Assembly: GCF_001426545.1 (NCBI RefSeq)
Contig: NZ_LMEZ01000005.1
Location: forward strand, 767,333-831,332
Length of the DNA: 64,000 nucleotides
Source: Mycobacterium sp. Root135
Lineage (GTDB): Bacteria; Actinomycetota; Actinomycetes; Mycobacteriales; Mycobacteriaceae
Reading direction: 5' to 3'
Shown here: one piece after another, positions 1 through 6,955 of the stretch
Layout of the letters: each line of letters begins with the position of its first letter
Position numbering within the stretch: position 1 is the stretch's first letter
The notes under the pieces: model-generated
Seen by the model: only the letters and a program-made list of their open reading frames with translations
The model's database searches: none
Told to the model about the DNA's origin: nothing
Position numbers and translations under genes: made by a program

Positions 1-396
1 CGGCAGGCCGGGGAGTAGGACGCATCCTGACGCCGCACCCGCGCATTCCGGAAGCGACGGCATCGTCTCCGACGGTGGGTGCAACATCAACAATGCGGGC
101 GGCTGGCGGCGGGCGAAGTAACCCGGCGGGATCGCCCCGTCGCCGACCACGGTGCCCTCGGCGATGACCAGTCCGACGGTGCCCGGCGCCGGCTCGTCGG
201 GTAGCTCCTCACGCACACCGAAGATCGTCGTGGTGGAGAGCAGACCGGGCAGCGAGGCCACCCGGACCGCGACGATCAACAGCTGTGCCCATTCCTTCGT
301 CGAGTCCGGCCAGCGGCCCGAGACCACGAAACCCTTGAGTGCTCCACCGGAGTGGAAGGGTGCGACTTCGATGGCTCCATGAGATCCGGTATCCAT
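1..396 (-). CDS. Unknown conserved-type protein, 3' end cut by window edge
   Basis: An open frame runs from ATG at 396 off the left edge, giving 132 residues without a stop. The product begins MDTGSHGAIEVAPFHSGG. A GGAGG Shine-Dalgarno sequence sits a few bases upstream (about 401-406), which supports this start. No signal peptide, membrane segment or catalytic motif is obvious. Codon use looks normal for the window: GC-rich, third-position G or C. I do not recognise the family. It lies downstream of sodX on the same strand with a gap of about 130 bp, so it could be read from the same transcript, but no functional link is visible. Confidence 0.6.
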   Translation of the reverse strand, partial: MDTGSHGAIEVAPFHSGGALKGFVVSGRWPDSTKEWAQLLIVAVRVASLPGLLSTTTIFGVREELPDEPAPGTVGLVIAEGTVVGDGAIPPGYFARRQPPALLMLHPPSETMPSLPECAGAASGCVLLPGLP

Positions 397-525
397 CACT
401 GCCTCCGATCGGTGCGCGTGATTGCCGCCCGACACGGCTGTGGGTCAGTCCCGAAAGCTTGCGGCAGGTAGCAGCTAGCACGCAATAGGACACGAGTGCC
501 AGTAATGCAACCGAAACCCTCGAGG

Positions 526-870
526 TCAGCGCGGCTGCCGTCCGGCGAACCGCCACACCACGCGGTAGGACCCCTCTGCCCTCACCGGACCGAAGTCGTG
601 CGAGTCGGAGGCGTACCGCGCTCTCGGGTTGTCCGAGCGCGCCTCAAAAATCGCGCCATGGGACGACGGCTGGACGTCGCCGACCCTCTTGACGAGCCAC
701 CTGGTCGACTTCGACGGATCGCGGAAGACCCGGATCTGGTCCCGTTTGGGCTCGCGGCCGTCACGAAATCCGACCAACCACCCGCCAGGGCTCAGGGTCG
801 GGCGCATCGACTCACCGTCGACTCGAAAGATTCGAAGGGGCCAGCCTCGCGGAGCTTGATTGCCGCTCAT
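526..870 (-). CDS. sodX: Nickel-type superoxide dismutase maturation peptidase
   Basis: A 114-residue S26/S24-type signal peptidase of the kind that trims the NiSOD leader so that His1 can bind nickel. The serine of SMRPTLSPG (near the N-terminus) and the lysine of WLVKRVGD form the expected Ser/Lys dyad. There is no membrane anchor, which fits the small soluble SodX family. I chose ATG at 870; a TTG at 876 would add two residues. The start lies 6 nt after a TACCCT hexamer, suggesting a leaderless mRNA. It is divergent from sodN, with only 22 bp between the start codons. That linkage is the strongest evidence for its role. Confidence 0.88.
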   Translation of the reverse strand: MSGNQAPRGWPLRIFRVDGESMRPTLSPGGWLVGFRDGREPKRDQIRVFRDPSKSTRWLVKRVGDVQPSSHGAIFEARSDNPRARYASDSHDFGPVRAEGSYRVVWRFAGRQPR

Positions 871-876
871 CCCCAA

Positions 877-886
877 AGGGTAAGTT
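877..886. promoter_or_regulatory. Overlapping divergent -10 elements of sodX and sodN
   Basis: On the minus strand TACCCT (877-882) ends 6 nt before the sodX ATG. On the plus strand TAAGTT (881-886) ends 6 nt before the sodN ATG. Both fit the TANNNT -10 pattern and share the same TpA step at 881-882. Two polymerases could hardly open both at once. This is inference from spacing; transcription starts are not shown by the sequence. Confidence 0.5.
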
Positions 887-892
887 CAATAC

Positions 893-1315
893 ATGCTTCC
901 TCGACTCTTACCCAACGCAACTCCCGCCCACGCCCACTGCGACCTGTACTGCGGTGTCTACGATCCGGCTCAGGCCAAGATCGAGGCGTTGTCCTGCCTC
1001 AAGACGCTGAAGAAGTTCCACGACTCCGACGACGACCACTTCAGGACGCGCGCCATCATCATCAAGGAGCAGCGTGCCGAAGAGGTCAAGCACCACCTGA
1101 TGGTGTTGTGGGCCGACTTCTTCACCAAGGACCACTTCGAGCAGTTCCCGAACCTGCACCAGCTGTTCTGGGACGGCGTGCACGGCGCGGGCGACGTGAA
1201 GAAGTCGACCGACATCGCCGTCGCCGAGAAGCTGCTCAAGACGATCGACGAGATCTCCGACATCTTCTGGCAGACCGAGAAGTCCAAGGACATGGGCGTG
1301 TACCCACCCGCCTGA
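893..1315 (+). CDS. sodN: Nickel-containing superoxide dismutase
   Basis: A 140-residue NiSOD that disproportionates superoxide in the cytoplasm. The first 14 residues (MLPRLLPNATPAHA) form a leader of the usual family length. Processing exposes the nickel hook His-Cys-Asp-Leu-Tyr-Cys-Gly-Val-Tyr, with His1, Cys2 and Cys6 in place. The rest is the four-helix body (HHLMVLWADFF, LHQLFWDG). The oddity is position 5 of the hook: most described NiSODs have proline there and this one has tyrosine (TAC, 947-949). The start is fixed by leader length and by a TAAGTT -10 hexamer 6 nt upstream; an AAAGGG (875-880) is also present. It is paired divergently with sodX. Confidence 0.93.
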   Translation: MLPRLLPNATPAHAHCDLYCGVYDPAQAKIEALSCLKTLKKFHDSDDDHFRTRAIIIKEQRAEEVKHHLMVLWADFFTKDHFEQFPNLHQLFWDGVHGAGDVKKSTDIAVAEKLLKTIDEISDIFWQTEKSKDMGVYPPA

Positions 1316-1334
1316 TCACACCCGTCAACCAAGA

Positions 1335-1376
1335 AAGGCCGGCTTCGCGCTTAGCGCGGAGCCGGCCTTCTTCGTG
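1335..1376 (+). terminator. Hairpin terminator after sodN
   Basis: A near-perfect inverted repeat pairs 1335-1350 with 1354-1369: about 16 bp, one G-T wobble, 3-nt loop. It lies 20 bp after the sodN stop and is followed by CTTCTTCG rather than a long T run, as is common for actinobacterial intrinsic terminators. Confidence 0.7.
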
Positions 1377-1386
1377 GCCGGGACGG

Positions 1387-1542
1387 TCAGGTCAAGACGA
1401 TGAGCGCGAGCACACCGAGCAGGGCGAGGGCGATCAGTCCCGCGCGCAGGCACGCCATCAAATGGCTGTGGGTGTAGACGTGTGCGGACGTGTGCCATTC
1501 CGACGGCGGGACGGCCCCCGGCCCCAGTGGATGCGATGCCAT
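1387..1542 (-). CDS. Small single-pass membrane protein (51 aa)
   Basis: The ATG at 1542 opens a 51-residue frame ending in TGA at 1387-1389. The N-terminal half is polar and rich in His and Pro (MASHPLGPGAVPPSEWHTS, then YTHSHLM). The C-terminal 20 or so residues form one hydrophobic helix (LIALALLGVLALIVLT). An AGGAGC Shine-Dalgarno lies about 6 nt upstream and a TAACGT hexamer further up (about 1568-1573) could be the -10. It is convergent with sodN across the hairpin terminator. Function unknown; the layout suggests a membrane-tethered small protein. The clear ribosome site and membrane helix make a real gene likely. Confidence 0.7.
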   Translation of the reverse strand: MASHPLGPGAVPPSEWHTSAHVYTHSHLMACLRAGLIALALLGVLALIVLT

Positions 1543-1915
1543 CAAAAGCTCCTGACCTGCGCGATCAACGTTAATTCTCCAGTGAGATCTGTCACAACGT
1601 TGCTTGTGATCGCGATCATAGCGCCTGTGGATCGGCGAGAAAAATTGGCCGCCGCGGTTTTCGTGCGGCGGGAAGGGTGGTTAGCTCGGCGTCGTTTTTC
1701 GCTCGGCGCTGTGGGCCCTGTTGATCGCCGGTGGTCGAGGTCTCGAGTTATCCACAGTCAATTTCCGGTCGCCGACGGATTTGCCGGGTCAGGGGCTTTT
1801 CCATGGCTCGGTCCCTGTGCATGAACCTGTGGAAACTGTGGATAGGCCTCTGATTGCTGTTCTCGCCATGCCAGCATTGGTGGGGTGAGATTCACGACGA
1901 ACCAAGGAGTGCGCA
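1543..1915. other. Gene-free stretch with DnaA-box-like repeats
   Basis: I see no gene in these 373 bases. They hold several copies of the DnaA-box core: TGTGGATCG (1626-1634), TTATCCACA (1748-1756), and the tandem 9-mers TGTGGAAAC TGTGGATAG (1828-1845). TTATCCACA matches the classical DnaA box exactly. No other origin hallmark, such as dnaA, dnaN or a long AT-rich unwinding element, is present, so this is not called an origin. It also contains the promoters of the flanking genes. Confidence 0.45.
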
Positions 1916-2257
1916 GTGAGTGACGACCAGGTCGGAGAGGCCGAAATCACCGACGTTCCCGTCACCTTCGACGAATCGGTGGTTCTGCTCGACGTCCGCG
2001 AGGACGACGAGTGGCAGCGCGGCCACGCAGAGGGCGCCCAGCACATCCCGATGGGGGACGTGCCGGCCCGGATCGCCGAGATCGACACCGACGCCACGCT
2101 CTATGTGGTGTGTCATGCGGGCGGCCGGTCGCTCCGCGTGGCGCAGTACCTCGCCCGCAACGGCTACGAGCCCCTCAACGTGGCTGGGGGCATGCTGGCG
2201 TGGGCCGGAGCCGGGCGCGCCGTCGTCACCGACGACGGCTCTGCGGGCACCGTCTGA
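1916..2257 (+). CDS. Single-domain rhodanese (sulfurtransferase)
   Basis: A 113-residue single rhodanese domain of the GlpE/PspE type, predicted cytoplasmic. The catalytic cysteine is Cys66 in the loop CHAGGRS, preceded by the usual LLDVRED and GHAEGAQHIPMG motifs. Such proteins transfer sulfane sulfur to thiol acceptors; the partner cannot be read from the sequence. The GTG start is supported by AAGGAG about 8 nt upstream. DUF4328 follows 19 bp later but seems to have its own promoter. Confidence 0.9.
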   Translation: MSDDQVGEAEITDVPVTFDESVVLLDVREDDEWQRGHAEGAQHIPMGDVPARIAEIDTDATLYVVCHAGGRSLRVAQYLARNGYEPLNVAGGMLAWAGAGRAVVTDDGSAGTV

Positions 2258-2264
2258 GGAACCG

Positions 2265-2270
2265 TAGGCT
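2265..2270 (+). promoter_or_regulatory. Putative -10 (TAGGCT), leaderless DUF4328 mRNA
   Basis: TAGGCT ends 6 nt before the GTG start of the DUF4328 gene, the spacing expected if transcription begins at the start codon. There is no Shine-Dalgarno. Confidence 0.4.
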
Positions 2271-2276
2271 GGTCGC

Positions 2277-3353
2277 GTGATCCAGGTTTGTTCACGGTGC
2301 GGCACGCGCTGGAATGTGCGCGACCGCCAGCGTGTCTGGTGCCCTCGCTGCCAGGGCTCGCTGCTCGCACCGTCGGCGGAGTCCGAACCGCAGTGGTCGA
2401 CGCGAACCTCCGCGGACTCGAAGCCGGGAGCCAACGGATCGGGTCAGCGCCTCCCCGCCGGCTACCGCTGGATCGCGGTGCGTCCTGGCGCCGCCCCACC
2501 GGCCCGCCGTCAGCCCCGGCCGCTTGGGCCGACGCCCAGGTACTCGGTGATCCCGCGCTGGGGGCTGCAGGACCGGTTCGAGCTGGCCGCACCCGAGCCC
2601 GCGGTCGAACCGCCCAAGACGGCGACGCGCATGGTCCAGACCACGCTTCTGCTGACGATGCTGGCACTGGTCTTCGCCATCGTGGTCCACATCGCCAACT
2701 ACGCACTGCTGCTCTACAACCGCTCGAGGCTGCTCAACCCGATCGTGGCGGGCATCGCGACGTGGGCGGGTGTCGCAGCCAGCGTGCTGGTGTTCTTCAC
2801 GCTGATCGCCACCGCGGTGGTGCTGACCAACTGGCTGATCGTTCGGCGGGCCAACACCTACGCGCGTTCGAACGTGGAGGATCCGCGTCCGGCGTGGCAG
2901 CTGTGGGTGTGCTGCCTGCTGCCGTTGGTCAACCTCTTCTGGGCCCCGGTGTTCGTCATCGAGTTGGCCAGGGCGGAGGGACGGTTGTCATGGCTGCGCA
3001 CCCCCATCGTGGTGTGGTGGTGCGGGTGGTGGGTCAGCTTCCTGGTGTCCGCGTTCGCGTTCGCGACCAGCTTCACCACCGACGCGCAGGGCATCGCCAA
3101 CAACACGATGGTCGTGACGATCGCGTTCCTGGCGGCGCTCGCAGCGCTCCTGCTGACCGTGCGCATGTACCAGGGGTTCGAGCATCGGCCCGTCGACCAC
3201 GGGCCGACGACGCGGTGGGTCGTCGTCGACGACGCCAAGACCCAGGAGAAGGACGTCGAGGTCCCCGAGGACGCCGAACCTCAGGACCGCGACTCGGAAT
3301 CCGCTGAGTCGGACCGGAAGGAACCGGCGGCGTCAGGCATCATCAGCGCATGA
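2277..3353 (+). CDS. DUF4328 membrane protein with N-terminal zinc ribbon
   Basis: A 358-residue integral membrane protein. Residues 5-25 form a zinc ribbon (Cys-x2-Cys ... Cys-x2-Cys in CSRCGTRW and WCPRCQG). A Pro/Ser-rich linker follows, and about five membrane helices lie from residue 120 onward. The C-terminal tail is strongly acidic. It corresponds to M. tuberculosis Rv3843c by order, next to glpQ1 and bfrB. DUF4328 has no known biochemical role; the ribbon suggests binding of nucleic acid or protein at the inner face. The last codons overlap the glpQ1 start by 4 bp (ATGA), so the two are translationally coupled. Confidence 0.85.
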   Translation: MIQVCSRCGTRWNVRDRQRVWCPRCQGSLLAPSAESEPQWSTRTSADSKPGANGSGQRLPAGYRWIAVRPGAAPPARRQPRPLGPTPRYSVIPRWGLQDRFELAAPEPAVEPPKTATRMVQTTLLLTMLALVFAIVVHIANYALLLYNRSRLLNPIVAGIATWAGVAASVLVFFTLIATAVVLTNWLIVRRANTYARSNVEDPRPAWQLWVCCLLPLVNLFWAPVFVIELARAEGRLSWLRTPIVVWWCGWWVSFLVSAFAFATSFTTDAQGIANNTMVVTIAFLAALAALLLTVRMYQGFEHRPVDHGPTTRWVVVDDAKTQEKDVEVPEDAEPQDRDSESAESDRKEPAASGIISA

Positions 3354-4180
3354 CTTCGGCCGACGGGGCAGTGGGCGGGCACCCCTTCGTGGTGGCGCAC
3401 CGGGGCGCGTCGGCCGAACGCCCCGAGCACACCATCGCCGCCTACGAGCTCGCCCTTGAGGAGGGCGCCGACGGGGTGGAGTGCGACGTGCGGCTCACGC
3501 GCGACGGTCATCTGGTGTGCGTCCACGACCGACGTGTCGACCGCACGTCGACCGGTACCGGCCTGGTAAGCGACATGACGCTCGCCGAGTTGCGTGAATT
3601 CGACTACGGCGCTTGGCATTCCAGCGCGCAGGCGGGCGGCGGCCAAGGCGAAACCGGACTGCTCACCCTCGACGACCTGATCTCGCTGGTCCTCGACTGG
3701 AAGCGTCCCGTCAAGATCTTCGTGGAGACGAAGCATCCCGTGCGCTACGGCGCATTGGTGGAGAGCAAGGTCTTGGCGCTGCTGCACCGGTACGGCATCG
3801 CGTCACCAGCGTCGGCCGATCTGTCCCGAGCCGTCGTGATCTCATTCTCCGCGGCCGCGGTGTGGCGGATCCGCCGGGCTGCGCCAATGCTCCCGACGGT
3901 GCTGTTGGGTGACACGTCCCGGTACCTGGGCGGCAGCGCGGCGACGACGGTCGGTGCGACCGCGGTGGGACCGTCGATCGCCACGCTGCGCGAGCATCCA
4001 GAACTCGTCGACCGCGCCGCCGCCCATGGCAGGGCGTTGTACTGCTGGACCGTCGACCACTACGAGGACGTGCGGTACTGCCGTGACGTCGGAGTGGCCT
4101 GGGTGGCGACGAATCACCCCGGCCGCACCAAGGATTGGTTGCAGAACGGGTTGACCGACGCCCAGTCGGACGGCTCTTAG
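3350..4180 (+). CDS. glpQ1: Glycerophosphodiester phosphodiesterase
   Basis: A 276-residue GDPD-family TIM barrel that hydrolyses glycerophosphodiesters to glycerol-3-phosphate and an alcohol. The catalytic start VAHRGASAERPEHT carries the active-site His and Arg. The metal-binding ECDVRLTRDGHLVCVHD follows, and the C-terminal CWTVDHYEDVRYC region matches the family. No signal peptide is seen, so it is probably cytoplasmic. It overlaps the DUF4328 stop by 4 bp. Its own stop overlaps that of the convergent bfrB (4177-4180). Confidence 0.92.
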   Translation: MTSADGAVGGHPFVVAHRGASAERPEHTIAAYELALEEGADGVECDVRLTRDGHLVCVHDRRVDRTSTGTGLVSDMTLAELREFDYGAWHSSAQAGGGQGETGLLTLDDLISLVLDWKRPVKIFVETKHPVRYGALVESKVLALLHRYGIASPASADLSRAVVISFSAAAVWRIRRAAPMLPTVLLGDTSRYLGGSAATTVGATAVGPSIATLREHPELVDRAAAHGRALYCWTVDHYEDVRYCRDVGVAWVATNHPGRTKDWLQNGLTDAQSDGS

Positions 4181-4722
4181 AGCTTGCCGCCTGCGGCCTT
4201 GGGTGCGGTCGCGTCGGCTTCTTCCGCGCCGATCTCGCGAGCGATGAAGTCCTCGAGGTGGAACAGGTCGGCGCCCGCGCGCTCACTGACCCGGACCAGC
4301 GTGGTCATCAGGGCGACTTCCTCGACCTGCTCCTTGAGGAACCACTGCATGAACTGCTCGCCGAGGTAGTCGCCCTCGTCGCGCGCGACGGCGGCCAGGC
4401 GGCTGATGTGCTCGGTGACGGTCCGCTCCTGCTCGAGCGCGAGGCGCAGCGCCTCGGTCGGCGTGGTGAACGAGTTGCGGACGGAATCGGTGCCGGGGAT
4501 CTCCACCTCGACGTCGCGATCGATGAGGTACTGGACGAGCATCATGGCGTGGTTGCGCTCGTCGAGGGCCTGGGCGTAGAAGTGCTTGGCGAGCTGCGGC
4601 AGATCGGCAGAGTCGAAGTGAACGGCAATCGCGGTGTATTGCTGCGACGCGGTGAACTCGATGCGGATCTGCTCCTGCAGCAGGTGGTGGAACTTGGTGT
4701 CGTGGGTGGTTGCTTCGCTCAT
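4177..4722 (-). CDS. bfrB: Ferritin BfrB, iron storage
   Basis: A 181-residue non-haem ferritin that oxidises and stores iron in a 24-mer shell. The ferroxidase residues are visible in EFTASQQY, ALDERNHAMM and EQFMQWFLKEQVEE. The C-terminal tail (DATAPKAAGGKL) resembles the BfrB tail of other mycobacteria. I chose ATG at 4722, which aligns with the known N-terminus; the longer frame starting at 4749 has no support. There is no Shine-Dalgarno, but TATCGT ends 7 nt upstream, suggesting a leaderless mRNA. Two IdeR-like boxes lie further upstream. In M. tuberculosis IdeR activates bfrB when iron is plentiful, and the placement here fits that. Confidence 0.95.
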   Translation of the reverse strand: MSEATTHDTKFHHLLQEQIRIEFTASQQYTAIAVHFDSADLPQLAKHFYAQALDERNHAMMLVQYLIDRDVEVEIPGTDSVRNSFTTPTEALRLALEQERTVTEHISRLAAVARDEGDYLGEQFMQWFLKEQVEEVALMTTLVRVSERAGADLFHLEDFIAREIGAEEADATAPKAAGGKL

Positions 4723-4729
4723 GCGGAGG

Positions 4730-4735
4730 ACGATA
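4730..4735 (-). promoter_or_regulatory. Putative -10 (TATCGT) of bfrB
   Basis: The hexamer lies 7 nt before the bfrB ATG on the minus strand. With no ribosome site in between, this points to a leaderless transcript. Confidence 0.4.
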
Positions 4736-4775
4736 GTGCAGGTCAGCACCCCTTGTCATCAAAGGTCTGACTAAT

Positions 4776-4868
4776 TAAGGCGAGGTTGCCCTAATTGACG
4801 GACTTCGAAAGTGACTGGTGACGCGAGTTTGCTGCCGGAGCGAGTAAGCCCAGGGTTGGCTAACCGTC
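4776..4868 (-). promoter_or_regulatory. Two IdeR-like iron boxes upstream of bfrB
   Basis: Against the consensus TTAGGTTAGGCTAACCTAA, 4776-4794 matches at 13 of 19 positions. 4850-4868 matches at 12 of 19, with a perfect GGCTAACC core; this second box overlaps the end of the LCP gene. Both lie well upstream of the bfrB -10, the arrangement expected for activation by IdeR. Matches were counted by eye. Confidence 0.55.
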
Positions 4869-6122
4869 GCCCTCGTCGAGAACGTCCTGGGGCACCGCGC
4901 TGTCGGTCGCCATCGCGTGGAAGAGACGTGTCGCCGCATCGTCGTCCCACACCACCACCGAGCCAGAATCGCTTCCGGTGAACTCGCCGATCGGCACGGT
5001 CGTGGTGGTGACGGGCCCGTGAAGGGCCCACGCCAACCGGGCGAGATCCCACACGTGTGCGCCGGAGTCCACGGTCACCGCGCCCGAGGCCGCGTGCGCC
5101 ATCGGGTGCCAGCGCAGCGGGTTGAGCAGAACGGCGGGGCTGGCGGCACGCTGCATCAGCGCGGACATGAACTCCCGCTGGTGAGTCATCCTGTCGAGGT
5201 CGGCGCGCGGCGTGGCTCGGGAGCGGACGTATCCGAGCGCAGTTCGGCCGTCCAACTCCTGACATCCGGCGGGCAAGTCGATGCCCGCGAGCGGGTCGCT
5301 GATGGGCTCGGGCGGACACATCGAGACGTCGCCGACGGCGTCGACCATGGCGGCGAAACCGTCGAAGCCGATCTCGGCGTAGCGGTCGAGCCGAAGTCCC
5401 GTCGCCTGCTCGACCGTCTGCGCCAGAAGCGGCGCGCCACCAAGTGCGAACGCCGCGTTGACCTTGTCCTCGCCGTATCCGGGGACGGGAAGGTAGGAGT
5501 CGCGGGGGATCGAGACCATGGTGGTCGGGGCACTCGATCCGAGGCCCGGCACGTGGACCAGCAGGATCGTGTCGGTGCGGCCGTTGCCGAGGTCCCCTCC
5601 GGTGGCGAGCTCGGACTGCTGCTCGTCGGTCAGGCCTTGGCGGCTGTCCGATCCGACCAACAGCCACGTGGTGCCGCTACCGGCCGGCGGGCGGTCGGGC
5701 AGCGCGGTCAGCGCTGGCACGCGATGCAGCGAGGTGTCGATCCAGACGGCGGTGCCAATCGCCGACGCGACGACAAGGAGGAGAACGGTCATGAAGATCC
5801 GTCCCCAGTGGCGCTTGCGCTTGGGCTTCGGTGCGCGGGCCTTCGGCGCGGGGGCGGGTGGCGATGGTGGTGGCCGGCGGGGCGGGGGAGGCCGTCGGGC
5901 CGGCGGGGGCGCGGGGCGGTACTTCGGTGGTAGTGGTGGTGCGGGTGGTGGAGGAGGAGGGAGGCGAGGTGCTGGGGCGCGCGGCGGAGCGATCGGTTGG
6001 GTGGCGTCGGGAGGGCGCCTCGGCGGAGCGGGCGGTGGCCGGTAGTTCGGGTCGCGCCGGATGACCTGCGACGCCTCCACCGGTGGCCGGGGCCGCCGCG
6101 GATCGGGCCGGTTGTCGCTCAC
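4860..6122 (-). CDS. LytR-CpsA-Psr (LCP) family ligase with proline-rich N-terminus
   Basis: A 420-residue LCP protein. Family members attach arabinogalactan or similar polymers to peptidoglycan outside the membrane. Residues 1-105 form an extreme proline-rich cytoplasmic segment ending in a basic stretch (KPKRKRH). One membrane helix follows (about 109-129), then the LCP domain: VGSDSRQG, RTDTILLVHV, SIPRDSYLPVPG and LGYVRSRA carry the conserved Arg and Asp residues. By position it matches M. tuberculosis Rv3840, which is much shorter there. The GTG start is preceded by TACATT at 7 nt. Whether it attaches arabinogalactan is unproven. Confidence 0.88.
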   Translation of the reverse strand: MSDNRPDPRRPRPPVEASQVIRRDPNYRPPPAPPRRPPDATQPIAPPRAPAPRLPPPPPPAPPLPPKYRPAPPPARRPPPPRRPPPSPPAPAPKARAPKPKRKRHWGRIFMTVLLLVVASAIGTAVWIDTSLHRVPALTALPDRPPAGSGTTWLLVGSDSRQGLTDEQQSELATGGDLGNGRTDTILLVHVPGLGSSAPTTMVSIPRDSYLPVPGYGEDKVNAAFALGGAPLLAQTVEQATGLRLDRYAEIGFDGFAAMVDAVGDVSMCPPEPISDPLAGIDLPAGCQELDGRTALGYVRSRATPRADLDRMTHQREFMSALMQRAASPAVLLNPLRWHPMAHAASGAVTVDSGAHVWDLARLAWALHGPVTTTTVPIGEFTGSDSGSVVVWDDDAATRLFHAMATDSAVPQDVLDEGDG

Positions 6123-6129
6123 GGGTCTG

Positions 6130-6135
6130 AATGTA
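6130..6135 (-). promoter_or_regulatory. Putative -10 (TACATT) of the LCP gene
   Basis: The hexamer lies 7 nt before the GTG start on the minus strand, consistent with a leaderless mRNA and with a promoter separate from the upstream CPBP gene. Confidence 0.35.
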
Positions 6136-6155
6136 CGGGCAGGGGACGCCCGTGG

Positions 6156-6935
6156 TCAGGACGTGATCCCCAGCCAGCTCAGGTGCCCGGCGAGCAGGGC
6201 GTAGCCCACGAAGGCGACGGCGTCGATGAGACCGTGCGCCACGATCAGGGGCCACAGCCGTCCCGTCCGCTGCCACACGTACCCGAAGACGAGACCCATC
6301 ACGATGTTTCCGATGCCCGCGCCGAAGCCTTGGTAGAGGTGGTAGGCGCCGCGCAGCAGGCTGGAGGCCACCAGGACGGCGACCGGGGAGTAGCCGAGCT
6401 GACGCAGCCGCGTCATGAGGAACGCGACGACGATCACTTCTTCGGCCCAGCCGTTGGCGAACGCCACCGCGAGCAGAACCGGGATGCGCCACCAGGTGTC
6501 GCCAAGTTCCGATGGGACGACGGCGACCCCGATGCCCAACGCGCGGCCCGCGACGTAGAGACCGAGACCGGGCACGCCGATCAGCGCCGCGAGGCCAAGG
6601 CCGCCCAGCAGGTCGGGGCGCCAGCGGAAGCGCCCCAGGCCGATGCGACTGGGGCCAAACCCACTGCGCCACAACAGGTAGAGCCCAAGCAGGCCCCACG
6701 CGATCAGCTGGAAGACCGACGCCAGGTTCAGGGCGAAGTTGATCAGGTCGATCGGCGAGAGTTTGCGGTTGAGCGCCACCTTCTGCCCGGAGAGACCGAG
6801 CAGGACGGCCTCGGTCAGGCTGACGAAGGCCGTGTAGGCGGAGAGTCCGAACGTGACGGCGAGGACGACGGCGATCTCGAGGCGGATCGCCCGTTTGCGA
6901 GGGTCGGGCAGCAGCTCGTCCGTCGCGCCCGTCAC
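6156..6935 (-). CDS. CPBP-family intramembrane protease-like protein
   Basis: A 259-residue polytopic membrane protein of the CPBP (Abi) family. Motif 1 is present as AEEVIVVAFLMTRL: the two glutamates are kept but the arginine of the usual EExxxR is replaced. Motif 2 is LRGAYHLYQG and motif 3 is VAHGLIDAVAF, each with the expected His. Six to seven membrane helices are visible. The start is probably GTG at 6935, 20 bp after the stop of the DUF2470 gene, so the two likely share a transcript. If so it is iron-controlled through the IdeR boxes at 7792-7820. Substrate unknown. Confidence 0.8.
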   Translation of the reverse strand: MTGATDELLPDPRKRAIRLEIAVVLAVTFGLSAYTAFVSLTEAVLLGLSGQKVALNRKLSPIDLINFALNLASVFQLIAWGLLGLYLLWRSGFGPSRIGLGRFRWRPDLLGGLGLAALIGVPGLGLYVAGRALGIGVAVVPSELGDTWWRIPVLLAVAFANGWAEEVIVVAFLMTRLRQLGYSPVAVLVASSLLRGAYHLYQGFGAGIGNIVMGLVFGYVWQRTGRLWPLIVAHGLIDAVAFVGYALLAGHLSWLGITS

Positions 6936-6955
6936 CGGAGCTACGGTAGCTGCCG

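Noticed and set aside
1626..1845. Replication origin
   Set aside because: DnaA-box-like 9-mers are present, but dnaA, dnaN, rpmH and an AT-rich unwinding region are not in the window.
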